From positions 1-64,000 of the forward strand of contig JAIXMN010000037.1 in NCBI GenBank assembly GCA_025716815.1: 64,000 nucleotides of DNA. The letters run 5' to 3'. Both the position numbers and the translations under genes were made by a program. The DNA comes from Dichotomocladium elegans. Taxonomy: Eukaryota > Mucoromycota > Mucoromycetes > Mucorales > Lichtheimiaceae. This document shows, piece after piece, positions 45,348-56,841 of this stretch (positions are counted from its first letter, which is position 1; every line of letters starts with the position of its first letter). Under the pieces are notes generated by a model. That model was not told the DNA's origin. It made no database searches and worked only from the letters and a program-made list of their open reading frames with translations.

Positions 45348-45383
45348 GGCCTCGTTTAGCAGCCACACCTGCTAAACGAGGCC
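45348..45383. repeat. Perfect 15-bp hairpin
   Basis: GGCCTCGTTTAGCAG (45348-45362) is exactly complementary to CTGCTAAACGAGGCC (45369-45383) around the loop CCACAC. It is preceded by T8 G A8. No gene adjoins it. It could be a transposon end, a structured RNA, or a cloned hairpin in an old element. Confidence 0.85.
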
Positions 45384-46186
45384 ATAGTTCCAAAGTAATA
45401 AAAATTAAGTCTCAAGAAACTCTTACGAGGATTTCCTGGACCCGAGAAAAATTGTTTCGTTCAAATATTTTGTTTTCGTTTAAATATTTTGGGGGGTTTT
45501 CATTTTCATTAACTGAGCAGCCCGTTGGTTGAGACCCTCAAAAGAGAGCCCCGTAACAGGGATAGCCACGTGAAGGCCGGCTGCTGTGTATCCCCTCTCC
45601 TTCGCATGACCGGCGCCAATCGTGCGTCCTCGGAGAGATCCCTCCAACAAGCAGACACCGCACCCACTCATGACGGATACCCAAGCCGAAGCTCGAGTAT
45701 ACTGCCTACCTCCCTCAAGTCTATACTGATGCACCAGGATTTTGACCAGCAAGATCCCAATACACCAAGACCGACCAGCGCTAAGCATGGGTAGGAGGAG
45801 GACCCACGAGACGCCAACCAACAGTTGATGCCGTGCATCATACTTTGTTGACCGGTAGCCATTGGGGCTCGGCGAGCAGGATAAGTACCCAACATGCCAA
45901 AAGGATAAAGAGAAGAAGAAAAAAAGATGTGCGAGAAATCGCCTTTATATAGACTTTTTGCCCTCCCCCCCAACCCCAACCACCCCCCATGCGGATGCTG
46001 GTTCCCACGAAATGATGCGGGTACCAACCCCAACTCGCAAAATGCCGGGCACCATCACCACAAATGGAAACGGTGCTGGTGCACTCTACGTGGGGTGTTT
46101 CTTCGAAGACGGAAGTCAGACATGCAATGGAACAACAAGCGTTACCATAAACATCAAGCAGGAAGTTGAATGTTCAATGGGCTGTA
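45384..46186. other. Unassigned stretch between hairpin and LTR
   Basis: A minus-strand frame at 45821-45480 and a plus-strand frame at 45525-45794 overlap; neither has a recognised motif. A short tandem repeat of TTTCGTT(C/T)AAATATTTTG lies at about 45457-45491. Probably transposon debris. Confidence 0.35.
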
Positions 46187-46496
46187 TGTAGCAGTAGCTA
46201 AAGGTCACAATCGACTGACAACCAAGACACTGCAAGGATAACGATCACGATGAGGACCTGCTTCTCCAGCGATGATACTACGAAGCAATTCATTGTCTCT
46301 GTATGATGATACACTGTATCTACCACTGCTATTACCCTGCTACTGTTTGCTCTATAAACTAGGATGCTCTGTGACATCGGGCATCCCCACGTTGTATTAT
46401 TTAATCATCGTTCTTCTCGTTGCATTCGCGCTTCCTCCGCGCAGTATATCAGACCCTCTTCGTAAATACTCGCACAATAATATTTGTACTGTCACA
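46187..46496 (+). mobile_element. Solo LTR, same family as 2652-2968
   Basis: The 310-base unit starts TGTAGCAGTAGC and ends TACTGTCACA and aligns along its length with the minus-strand LTR at 2652-2968, including the CTATAAACTAGGATG promoter-like part. Flanking pentamers are CTGTA and TTGTA (four of five match), consistent with an old target duplication. No internal retroelement domain adjoins it. Confidence 0.8.
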
Positions 46497-46539
46497 TTGT
46501 ACTAGCAACACATCTCGCTCCGCTCGATTATTGCCTCGG

Positions 46540-49022
46540 CTGCGAATGATACAAGAAAAATAATTTATTGGCAAAAACATGAAAGGACTGAAACGGCATA
46601 GAAAGGAGAAATCGCATATGTGATGTTGGGCTTTTACGGAGGTGGGCGGTGATGGAAGGAGAACCTCAGGATAGACAACGTTTGCTGTAGAAGTCTCACC
46701 CGTGCGTAAGTTATCTGGCTTGGCTGCACGTGAAAGCGCGACATACAACTGGCCATGGAAAAATACTGGGTCGCTGAGGCCCGGTCATGTTTGCCCTTGA
46801 GGTTTGTGTATGGTCATAGCAAAGGCAGGGCGAACTGGAAATTGGCGGAGGCACAGAATAAATTGCAGTTTGCCTTCACAGGTTGATATCCGTCGGTGAT
46901 TCGCCTGGCAACAATGCATCGGCTTAGGAGACCTACAACAAAAAGCTTCGTTTCATTGCAGAGCCCCGCATCAAGATCGAGATTGCGGAGCAGAACCAAG
47001 GGCATTTTGAGCTTCAAGTCAAGGCAATGTGGAGGAATTCCTGGGCACGTCAGACTGCGAAGGAAATCGACGGGATATCGTGCATTGGCTGCATCAAGGT
47101 CGTCAGCGTCTGCAATACGATCCACTGAGTTGTACGTTCTGGTATCACCCGGGAACATCTGGAATGCGGCTTTGTTGATGGCATCGACATCCTCATTGGT
47201 AGTCGCAAGAATGGCGCAGTCGCTGAAGTCCTCTGGCTGCGGGTTTGGACCGTGAATTCGAGGGTAAATCTCGTGGATCAGCTCAGTGATGTCATCTGAT
47301 CCTATGCGCCATTGCGGCGGGATCACGACAGTTCGGCTATAAGGCGGGCGGCCATCACCTATGTCCAGACGCGGTTCCGCAAAGGCGGCAGCCCCAGGTC
47401 CGGCGGTACGGACCCGCATGCTGATCGTCAAGCGAAGCACACGAACTGAAGGCCAAAAAAGGAAGCAGCTTGTATGATCGGAGACGTTATCTCTGAGCGG
47501 ATGCTGTTCCGGACAGCAGGAAGCAAATTGCCGAAAATCTTCACCGAAGATCACCACCTTGCCGCCGAAAGGAACATGCTCGCAGGCAGGGTTAACAGCG
47601 CCGATGATATCCTTCAGCGTGCGAATTACTGCCTCGAAGTTGTCCTTGCAGCAAATGACTGCCTCATCCCAGCCAAGCAGGGATGCATGTTGATTGACGT
47701 GCGCAAGAGGACTACCGCGACTCATGAAACACACGCTGGTCTCGTCAGCATTTAAAGGATGTTTGAAGCGGGTGTGTGCAGTCCGACCAACTAGGTAGTA
47801 AAATTGCAGCAATTCCAGAGGATGCAACAGGACACGCGATCGCTTGCCGGGAACGAACATGGCTGAGGAGCGCTTTGAACACCTGTGACTTTCCAGTACC
47901 ACCTGAGCCATCAAGGAAGAAGAGGCGAGGAACGGAAGGATCGACCTGCTGCTCTTGAATTGCAGAGCTGATGGTGTCGTAAGCGGCTCGCTGATCAGTG
48001 TTGAGCATACGAACAAACTCAGCATTGATCTGGGCCTGTTCCTCAGGATCATAACGCGACACTCACTATGGATCAGGGCTTCAGCATGCGGAATATCCTC
48101 ACCTAGAGTTACCCGAGATTCCTGGGGTAAGGAAGGAAAGTCGGATAAACGGTGGCCTGTTGCTTGGAGATGTGAATCGATATCACCAAGTGTTCTCTGG
48201 TAGATGTGTTCGATGTCATCTAGCTGAAGTTCGTGGTCATTTAGCAAGCGATGAAGACGGCGAAACTCGAAAAGTAGTCGTCTGTCATTCTCTCGCGATG
48301 GTTGTTCCATAAATCAAGAGGATTTCCTGGAGAGCAATTGGTGAGGATGATGCAGAAGAGACCACGAGGCAGTGATGCTGGTGCAGTGAGCGACGATTTA
48401 GCCGTGCTACGTCCGATTTCCTCGTCCTATTCCAAAGATCTCGTGCGACTGCTGCTGCTTCAAAAGTAGGATGTTCAATGCCGTCATCAGTTATACGCAG
48501 TGCCTCAAACTTGTTGGACCATGGACGTTGAGCAAGAGCAAGCGTAGGCAATATAGCGGCATCTTTGAGAGGTATGGAAAATAAACCCGCGGCTGGACTC
48601 TTCTTCTCCATTCGCGGATACTGGAATTCCAGGTGCAATATCGAGGGACATATATATATTTCAGAGTACGGGCAAATTCATCTTGGGAGCAGAGAGCAAG
48701 GAACCCAAGGAGTTTTGTCCCCGTGCCGGCTTGTTCGTCGTGCTCCAGCAAGCTCTTGAACTCTCATGGAGTCCCGGTATGTCACGTATTGCTGCTCTGG
48801 AAAGTGAATATCGAAAAGGTAAACTGGCAGGTAATGGATGTGGATCTCATTTTCGATTATCCGCCCGAATGCTTCGCTTGGTACAATATAACTCGCATTT
48901 CGGTATTGAAGGATCTCATCTACATCATGCGAAGCGGGAGTTGAGGAAGCAGACGCAGAATCGGAGGCGGCAGAGACGGCAGAGGCAGAGGCAGAACTTT
49001 GCTCTTGGATAATCTCCACCAA
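46540..49022 (-). pseudogene. Helitron-type replicase/helicase remnant (Pif1-like helicase)
   Basis: The minus strand reads as the C-terminal part of a Helitron RepHel protein. A pre-helicase segment (YRNASYIVPSEAFGRII, HYLPVYLFDIHFPEQQ) spans about 48915-48790. After broken frames, NTDQRAAYDTI and the Walker A FLDGSGGTGKSQV (about 47920-47880) follow, then ASSGIAAILL. The next parts are GKVVIFGEDFRQF, in the position of the Pif1 Walker B region with D replaced near the motif, and ILATTNEDVDAINKAAF. Motif VI HGQLYVALSRA lies at about 46760-46728. Frameshifts near 47810, 48060 and 46810 disable it. The N-terminal HUH nuclease was not found. The minus-strand sequence TTGCTAGT near 46500 could be the CTRR-type 3-prime end. 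Confidence 0.8.
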
Positions 49023-49306
49023 TGCTCGACCAGAACCCTTTGTTATGTGCTTGCAAAGACACTTGATCGCCCTGGACGTTGTACAAACTCAACATTGATA
49101 TGTGCATTATACTGGTAGGAGCGGTATGGGTTGTAAGGAAAGACCCGAGTACACTCCGCGTCAAAAGTTTAATTCAGGGCAAAAGTCCAACGATCTAGCT
49201 TTTCTATGAGAAAAAGCTCTTAAGAAAAGCTCTTCAAAGCAGACTCAAATTTAAAATATACATTGTATAGCACCTTGGATTTAGAATATATGGAAATGAG
49301 GCTTTA

Positions 49307-50340
49307 TTAATAACGTATGTTTCCACCCTTGGCATCTATAACAGCTGGACATCTTTTTGGCATACTTGCCACAAGCTTTTCACACAGTGCCAACGGTATA
49401 TTGCGCCATTCCTCATGTAGGTCAGCCTCAAGGTCACTGACTGTGTTCAGGCTGTGCCTTTTCTTCTTGATCTGTTTGCCCAGATAACTCGATTGGGTGC
49501 AGGTCTGGGCTTTGGGCAGGGCAGTACTTGAAACCTCTAATGTCAGCTTGTTGCTTCCACCAGCGCGCATAACTGCCGGTTATGTCAGCTAGCGCCGCCC
49601 TCCGGGAAGATAAACCCCTTCCCATGCTCTTTCGTCAGTTGTTTCAACCAGGGGAGGAATTTCTTGCTCAGGCAGTCGATATACTTGTCTTGGTTGACGT
49701 TCCCTTCCAGCATCACCAAAGGACCCAATCCTTCTGACCAGAAGCAGCCGCAAACCATGACCGCCCCTTTGCCAAACTTGTATGTAGATAGAATGTAACC
49801 GGGGCTTAGCCTTTCGCCCTTCGTACGGATGACCTTTACACCACCAATCGTTATGTCTCAGGAGGAACCGCGACTCATCGGACCTGATCACAGTGCTCCA
49901 GTTCGTCATTGTCCAGACAATATGAGCTTTAGCCCAGAAGAATCTCTTCTCTTTATCGAGATCACTTGAGGCTGGCTTCAACGCGGGTATAGAGGATATA
50001 AACCCCGTTGCTTTCAACTCCCTTCTGATCGCGGATGTGCTGGCGAGTGATCGTTCATCAGGAATACTCTCTCGATGCACATCGTATGGATCAAAAGGCG
50101 CTCGCCTAACAGTGCGGGAGATTTGGCGCTTATCCCTGCTTGATAATGTCTTTGGGGGGGTCCACTGCGTGGTTTGGTGGTTGTTTGACCACTATGGTGC
50201 GAGCGGTTGATGCAGGAACACCAACCCTCCTGGCCGTCTTGGCTCGTGACCATTTCGCAAGGACTACTAGGCCACAAATCATACCACGGGAGAAGTCATC
50301 CGTGCCTTTCCTTTATTTTTGGCAATGTTCGTAATTCAGC
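49307..50340 (-). pseudogene. Tc1-type transposase remnant
   Basis: Fragmented frames on the minus strand follow the Tc1 order. A helix-turn-helix region lies at about 50280-50100, with ATSAIRRELKATG-like sequence next. KRFFWAKAHIVWT and WSTVIRSDESRF hold the first catalytic Asp (about 49930-49860). YCPAQSPDLHPIE contains the catalytic Glu (about 49535-49480), and LCEKLVASMPKRCPAVIDAK with a stop at 49307 is the typical C-terminus. The second Asp region is shifted. It has multiple frameshifts and stops. It is distinct from the elements at 10 and 55 kb. Confidence 0.8.
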
Positions 50341-51778
50341 AAGTGGCCTGGTAGAATGATTTTAAATGTTGGGAAAAAGAACAGAAACAAAAATATCAAG
50401 CGCACCAGTTTCCATCTTTCGACGAAAACTGAATTGGAGGGGGGGATGATAGGCAATCTTCAATTTTCTACAAGCCCGTCTCTGATAAAATGGATGTCGC
50501 TCAGTGGAATCCATGCAAATTCAAGCATGACCTATGGCGAAAAACGCTTTGCAGGAGCTGGCTTTTGAAGTCGATCCACAGATTGAGGCACCAGTTGCTG
50601 CTGCCCAACCAGCACTCGCTTAAAAAAGGTTTGATATTCATTTATCTTGAGCGTGAAAGGAAGGGTTCTGGTTTATACGCTGAAAAGACAAACGCTACAA
50701 GCAGATTTCCCTCCAGACTTTGCTACGACAACCACAGAGGGTGAGGGAGACTGGGGTTTTCTCACTGATGCTCGCCTCCTTGCGAATCCATCAAAATATA
50801 AGCAATGCTGCCTTGAGGCCCCTCCCCCGGCGGAAATAAGGCAACTGTCCAAATCTCCTGCTACTTTTTTTTGTCTCCTCTTTGCTGTTCGTCCGCATCC
50901 ATATCAAAACTAAAACAACAAGCAGCAGAAGCGTTGCCGAGCAGTGGTATAAAGGAAAAAGAATGACTGATTTAATAGCCAGCAAGGATGATGACGTCCA
51001 ATTTCATTTTGTGATGTTAGGAACAAAGTGTGCATCTTCAAAAACAAACATAAGGTTGCGGCGTCTGGAAAGAGCTGACAGTATAGTTATCCTCAGAAAG
51101 GAGAAACGATGAAAGGAAGGGAGATACCCATGAACCTATATGAACCTTCTGGGGTCTCCCAGCAAGCGGAATGACCCCCTTCCCACCATCACCATCACCA
51201 CCACCACCGCCCCAGACTCGCCGCCCCTACGTATCATTGTAAGGACTTGAGCAACTGTATACGTACCAAAGATGCAAACCAGTCCCAAACCAAGACAATT
51301 TTTCAAGTCTTTGGAGAAGATAGGGTACAGAAGGATATTGATCGATAATATGATACGAGAGCCACGTTGATGGCCATACATGATGATGAGACCTTGCGAT
51401 CCCGGTCTTCCTTGGTGCTCCAATATCATGTATAGTATATTTCCATTGCTCATTTGAAGCAGCCAACGTATCTGTCCATCCGCTTCATCCCTCCCTTTAA
51501 TATCGGAAAGCGATGAGCGGATCCAATGATAACAAACAGGGGGTGGGAGGGTGGAAATGGCGTATATGCGCCGCTTTTTTTTTTATTGTTATTACTATTA
51601 CTCGGATATTGTTATGGACTAGGTTACATTATATACTATGGATTGAGAAAAGACGGCATGTTGTGTCTCTCGGGGACAATGAATACTAAGTACGTGTGTG
51701 TGTGTGCGTGCGCGTATGCTTGGTATCGCTATATACAGAATGGAAAGTGGATGGATCGAGAGCGAAATCACGACGGGC
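50341..51778. other. Intergenic; two weak coding-like patches
   Basis: A plus-strand patch at about 50440-50622 reads YKPVSDKMDVAQWNPCKF and, in another frame, ALQELAFEVDPQIEAPVAA to a stop. This looks like the end of a protein with a frame change. A minus-strand frame at 51453-51136 (105 residues, hydrophobic centre ILSINILLYPIFSKD) is also possible. Neither was recognised. Confidence 0.3.
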
Positions 51779-52096
51779 TCAGGCGGCGTAATTAGGCGTA
51801 ACACTGAATCGGACAGTACGTGTGGGATGCTCCACAATCAGCGCCTCGAATTCGCGTGATGTGGGCGACAAAAGGCAGGAGGACTGAGTAAAATCGGCGT
51901 GATGTTGAAAAGAGGACGAAAAGGACGAGATAGATGAAGAGTCAAGTGCAAAGACGTCCGATGAACGGCGTCGGATGGTGTTAGCCGCTCCTTCAAAGAT
52001 ACGTGAAAGACTACTTCGTCGAGGCTGTGGCTCTAGCTCGTGTACAGAGCTTCGACGGGATGAAGGTTGATGAAAAAGGCGAGTGGTAAAACGCAT
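51779..52096 (-). CDS. Small basic Ser/Arg-rich protein, unrecognised
   Basis: Single frame of 105 residues from the ATG at 52096 to the stop at 51779-51781. The first half is rich in Arg and Ser (SSRRSSVHELEPQPRRSSLS), with RRSS repeats resembling basophilic kinase sites. A Ser/Phe-rich middle and a C-terminal part EFEALIVEHPTRTVRFSVTP follow. A (TG)n tract lies just upstream of the start. The clean frame and biased composition support a real gene. No function is proposed. Confidence 0.5.
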   Translation of the reverse strand: MRFTTRLFHQPSSRRSSVHELEPQPRRSSLSRIFEGAANTIRRRSSDVFALDSSSISSFSSSFQHHADFTQSSCLLSPTSREFEALIVEHPTRTVRFSVTPNYAA

Positions 52097-54214
52097 GATC
52101 TTGTGTGTGTGTGTGTATACAAGCAAAGGACGACAAGACTTTGTCGATCACCCAATGCTTTTATATATTCTAGCAAGTCTGTGCGGACAAATTGGTCACC
52201 ACCCAAAGGAGCCCGCCTTTTGCATCGTCCACCAGGAGTGGTCACTAAAAGGAAATAAAATATAACACATGCAGGAGAACGATTAAAGGAGACGCACTCC
52301 CCACCCCAAAAGTCATAAAAGAAATCGCTTTCTGTTGCTTGATAGTGCGCCTCTCTTACCCATCTCGCAGGAGTCTCTATCCTTAGACATACACGTATAA
52401 GGCATAATAACATCCAACGGCAAGGACAAAGAAAGACAATTGGCTCCTTATATCCAAGTCTATCTGGTTTAATAGAGTAATCGAAAATGTAAACTTCTGC
52501 TCCTTCTCTATCCCTTTCTCTTTTTTTACTTGTCGAAAAGAAAGCGATATATTACTTTTCTCCGTGCAACTAAATAAATTGTTGTGTACTGCAGAAATAA
52601 CATTTCTTATTGCTTGCCCATGTTCACATGCATGCAATAATTTACGATGGGAGTATGCAGTTGGTCTAGAGTTTATTACAACTTGGATCAAAATAGCGCG
52701 ACGGCAAACTTCTTGGGGGGGGAGGGGAGAGGGGTAGACGAGGGTCTTCACTCAATAAGCATAGAATGAAACCAGGCTTCTACGATGGATAAAGAAGTTG
52801 GTGTATATGTGTATTTTGCCACCACAGTGCCTGCACGTCATGACTTTCTGAACGATAAATAACGAAAACAAGAGAAAAAAGTTTTCGTGGAGCCAGCCGA
52901 GTGAACTATATATATATATATATAAACGCCTGCATGATGCAGGATGTATGGCAATTTGTAAACTCGAGATATGAAAATTCATATTCATCAAGGTATAAGA
53001 GTTCTTCGACACGTTGGATGAACCTTTCCCCCTCCCCGATTCCCCACCCCCCCAAAAAAGGCCCAAACGGGCATGATTTCGTATTTCGGCAAGACTTGAT
53101 ATGATCTCCTGTGTAATACGATGGGTGGACTCCATCGTCAGACTTCTATATAGCTGGACGACATAGGCATACAAAGTCCTCTCTTTCCCCGTACATATAT
53201 TATATGATATTCTCCACCCATGTATTCGATCGGGTTAAAATACCTTGTTGCTGCTGTTGTTGTCTCCATGTACTGTCCGCGTGCGGTACGTCGGATTTGT
53301 GAGTTCCATCATGCCTACGTTCTGGGTTAGTCATCTACATTTCTTCTCTCCTTGATTTTATTCTCCTTCGTTGTCTCCTTTCTCTCGTTCTGTCTCATTC
53401 GACCTTCCTATACCAGTGTCCGCTCGTACTCTCCCCAATACATGACCTCTTTTCTCCTACAAGAAACGAGAGACATAAAGCAAACATTATCAAACCTCAA
53501 CAGCTCTGCGAGGGAGAAGGTAAATGAATAGGTCAAGCGGGAAAATGAGCATGTATGTGCATACATGAGTAGAATCTCAGCGTTGTAATTGTACTTGATA
53601 TTTGGGATCAGCGTGGAAACGGAAGAATCCCTTGTTGTTTGATAAGAAGAGAAGGGTCCCCCCGCTCATTCTCGTCAAAGAAAGCAGTATTGTACTATCT
53701 CGAGGCTAAGAAAAATGTATATACGCAGGGGGTGCTTTAATCTTTTTTCTTTTCTTTCGCTGGACTGGCGAGTGCTCTGAATTCCGGTTTTCAAGCACTC
53801 ATACACACACGCTATGATAAGCAACAAAAAAGAAAAACAACTTTTATGTCAATACTGAAAAAAGGTACATACTCAACAACGATGCAAGGGGTAAACGAAT
53901 CTCTCCCAAACGTGCTCTTGACATAGCCGATTAGATGCCGTCGCATGGACGCCTCTATATACGAGCTTTCATCATCTCATTGGGAACAATCCTTGAACAG
54001 ATTCCCGGAAACCTGCAGACAGCTCGATTACACAACCATGCATTGCGTTGAGTTCATTTATTGCGAGAGATGAAATGGCTATATATCTAATATAACCGGG
54101 CCGAAATCATGTGGTTCCTTCTGAGCCTACGGAAAGGGGTGGATTGGGAGACGAAAGAAAGGATGGACAGCTATAGGAGCTGATAAACCGAGACCAGAAC
54201 CATCGACAGGGTGG
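52097..54214. other. Long stretch without a supported gene
   Basis: About 2.1 kb. Minus-strand frames at 52751-52383 and 53174-52752 are AT-rich and lack motifs. Between 53200 and 54200 there is no frame above 60 residues. A (TA)n tract occurs at about 52908-52923. It may hold untranslated leader or non-coding transcripts, but nothing specific can be seen. Confidence 0.45.
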
Positions 54215-54604
54215 TCATGAAAGCAGCAGCAGCAGCAGAGCTATAGAAAAAAAAAACAGGGACATAGGAAATCGACCTATGAGTACTTTCATTTCCCCCC
54301 CCCCAACCCTCCGTGGCGATGCTGTGTTACTGCACCTGGCGGCATCGCTGCTGTCACCATTATCGCTATCACTGGCCGCCGGTATCATTGTGGTTGTCTC
54401 GGCAACCGTCCGAGTGGCTGTGACCGTGACCGTGTTCGGGAATGGGCTCATGCTGCTGCTGCTGCTGCCGCCGCCGCCGCTGCCGGAGACGGAGCGATGC
54501 CAAGGCCTGTCTCCGTCCCCGTGGCGGTGATGGTGATCATCGTAGCCAAATGCGACCATGGCAAGCGTGGAGAGGACGCAAAATGTTAGAAGCTTGCGGC
54601 ACAT
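54215..54604 (-). CDS. Secreted, possibly GPI-anchored small protein
   Basis: 129 residues from the ATG at 54604. A signal peptide of about 20 residues (MCRKLLTFCVLSTLAMVAFG) is followed by a His/Asp-rich segment (YDDHHHRHGDGDRPWHR), a Gly/Ser linker, and a Thr/Ser/Val-rich stretch typical of O-mannosylated wall proteins. The C-terminus ends in a hydrophobic run (MSLFFFSIALLLLLLS) without charged residues after it, as in GPI-attachment signals. An alternative is a short intron near residue 96 in the poly-G region. Cell-wall or membrane location is inferred. Confidence 0.6.
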   Translation of the reverse strand: MCRKLLTFCVLSTLAMVAFGYDDHHHRHGDGDRPWHRSVSGSGGGGSSSSSMSPFPNTVTVTATRTVAETTTMIPAASDSDNGDSSDAARCSNTASPRRVGGGEMKVLIGRFPMSLFFFSIALLLLLLS

Positions 54605-54900
54605 TTGCTCACACGTATTGGTTTAAAATACAAAATGTTATCTTTTTAGCAAAGAACCGCTTTATATATCACCCTCCGCTTTCAAAACAGATTGCGGCTT
54701 GATCCCCCGTTGTATCTGAAACTTGGATGGCATCCATGCCGTCTTCTTTTCATGTAAGCAGCATTTCACTCCTTCGTCGATTTCTCGATCGCCCGCAAAT
54801 TGGGGGTATCCGCTAGGGGGAGGCGGGAGCGCGCATGAAAATTAATCGAGAAAAAATGGGAGGCCATCTAAGCCGATATAGTAAACATGCGTAAAAATGA
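54605..54900. other. Upstream region of the secreted-protein gene
   Basis: A TATATAAAGCGG-like promoter box on the minus strand at about 54658-54669 lies some 55 bases upstream of the start at 54604. Nothing else was recognised. Confidence 0.4.
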
Positions 54901-56290
54901 AACTGCAAATGTAATGTTTGTTCATCCTACGATGCATTGTCCATGACAGTTAGATAAGTAGCATTACACGTCTCACCCCTATTGTCTAAAGTGTACGTAC
55001 CTTTGTTAGTTGGTTTGAACGTACGCTATTTTCCAAAACCAAAAGTTGTACCCTGCCCAGTTCGGAAATCGCAGGTTCACAAAAATAAAAACACGCTTGA
55101 TGGAAAATCAAATGCCATATGCATACACGGAAAGAGGTCGCACAAAATGACCTTGGCAGATCTATCTCTTCCTTTTACCTCTTTTCTCTTTTATACACTC
55201 TTACATTCTGAAATAAGCAATCTATTTTTTTCATAAAGATGGTCAAGGTCATGTCGTTGATGAGGAAATGTACTCTCTGCAATCCGTTTGTCCTTGCACT
55301 GAATATCTGCCTAGATATCTTGCAGAGATCACTCTCGTCTTACTACCGCACACATTCCCAAACGAAAGGATACAGTCATTCGGATGAAAGATGCGGGGAT
55401 CAAGCGCTCTTACACAGCGTACATTGACCAAGACAAGGTCAGATTTTTCAAACGGGTGTTTGAGTGTATCAGCAGTTAGGAATCCATGTTCGTTCAACCC
55501 AGCGATGGGCATTACAGCACAAGAAGGACCCTGACGGCATCTTTAAGAAGCCTAACGCGAGGAGTCGTCGTTCGCGTATTCTCCATGAAGCGCATAAGAG
55601 CGTTATTTTAGAATGCATTGATAAGAATCCATCCATTGCACTGGAGCAGCTGATGGACCAATTGCTCCAAAGATTTAGGGGTCTCAAAGTATCTAAAACG
55701 ACACTCCATCGATGTCATTGAAAAGGGCTCCGTTTCAGCCTGTAGACAAGAATAGTGCTGCGAATATCCAACAGTGCCTTGATTGGGTGCGCAGATGGGA
55801 CAGGACCGACATCGATTTTAGAAAAAAAAAATGAGTGTTTCCTTGACGAATCTGGATGCCATACTACTATGAAACGCAGTATGGCATGGTCCAAGTAAGG
55901 GACTCCTGCAGTGGCCACAATACCAAAGACAAGAGCAAAGACAACCACAAACTTGGGAGCAATCTCAGCAGCAGGGATCATTAAATGTAGCTTGACACTC
56001 CCGCAGTCACCAATCAAGAAAAGAAAGAGGGCAGGTCAATCTGAAGTTGCGTGCAGAGGAACTGTAACTGAACATTGCCTCAGTTCCTTAAGGCTACAAT
56101 GGACAAGATGGATAAGTACGAACATATGAAGGGCCATATTTGGTAATGGATAGTGCATTTAACCATAAAGCTGAGGATATCGATGTACTCATCTTCCATT
56201 ATATTTACCTGCACTCAATCCGATTGAGCGGTTTTGGTCAGTTGTCAAGAGCAAAAGTAAAAGGCAATACGTTACCCTTGGTCCATTCTG
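54900..56290 (+). mobile_element. Tc1/mariner-type transposon, copy 2, decayed transposase
   Basis: Same family as 10067-11640, opposite orientation. Recognisable parts, in order, are an upstream homology zone (about 54950-55160), the transposase start region (GGTCAAGGTCATGTCGTTGA, 55241), and QLGIHVRSTQRWALQHKKDPDGIFKK (55470-55550). LEQLMDQLLQRFRGLKVSKTTLH follows (55645-55710). A DFR..FLDESG-type first Asp lies near 55845, and the catalytic Glu region (LNPIERFWSV) near 56217-56245. An A10 run at about 55823 breaks the frame just before the first Asp, and other frame changes exist. It also lacks part of the acidic N-terminus present in copy 1. Confidence 0.75.
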
Positions 56291-56841
56291 CAAGCTTCTA
56301 ATATTCCAGATCCTCTGTAGATAATGATATTAAGCCAACTCAAGTGCCTTGAGAGGAGAGGATAAGGACTTTGGGTGGGACCGTGGTTTGGTTGCACCCC
56401 GCGCAGGTCTTGCACCATGGCTTCATCGAGGTGCTTTTGTCTTTGTCTGCTTCCTCCGTTGCTTCTGCCGCTGATGTTGCCGTTGGTCTGCCGTCGTCGC
56501 TCCTCGTTCCTTCTTCCCTGTTCGGCCACTGTTACTGCAAAGGTACACTTAGCTACCTTGGGGGTCAAGTTGAAGAGTAAGAAGGGGGCTGATATTTCCT
56601 ATTGACTAACGGCCTTCTTTATCCATGTGATCTTTTATTTTTGATCACAGACTCTTGGCAATGAGAGAACACGAGGCTCACCCCTCCCCCTAAATTTCTT
56701 AATTTCGAGGTGAAAAAAAAAAGAGCAGTAGTCATGTGACATCCAATAATATGACCTTGGCGCCCTGTACGCGCTTGCTGAGCTGATCCTACTACTCCCA
56801 TCCCCAGGTTCTTTTTTTTTTATCTCCCTTTCCTTTTTATC
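56291..56841. other. Unassigned stretch with a basic Gln/Arg-rich minus frame
   Basis: A minus-strand frame at 56568-56272 is rich in Arg, Gln and Gly, and the antisense plus frame is hydrophobic. No family was seen. It abuts the transposon copy and may be a relic. Confidence 0.35.

Noticed and set aside
46540..46760. Helitron-like GC-rich motif CGAGCGGAGCGAG read as the terminal hairpin
   Set aside because: Its halves are direct, not inverted, repeats, so no stem forms.
49307..50340. Considered as a third copy of the 10-kb and 55-kb transposon
   Set aside because: The helix-turn-helix, DESRF and PAQSPDLHPIE motifs and the C-terminal ASMPKR box are of classic Tc1 type and differ from the other family.
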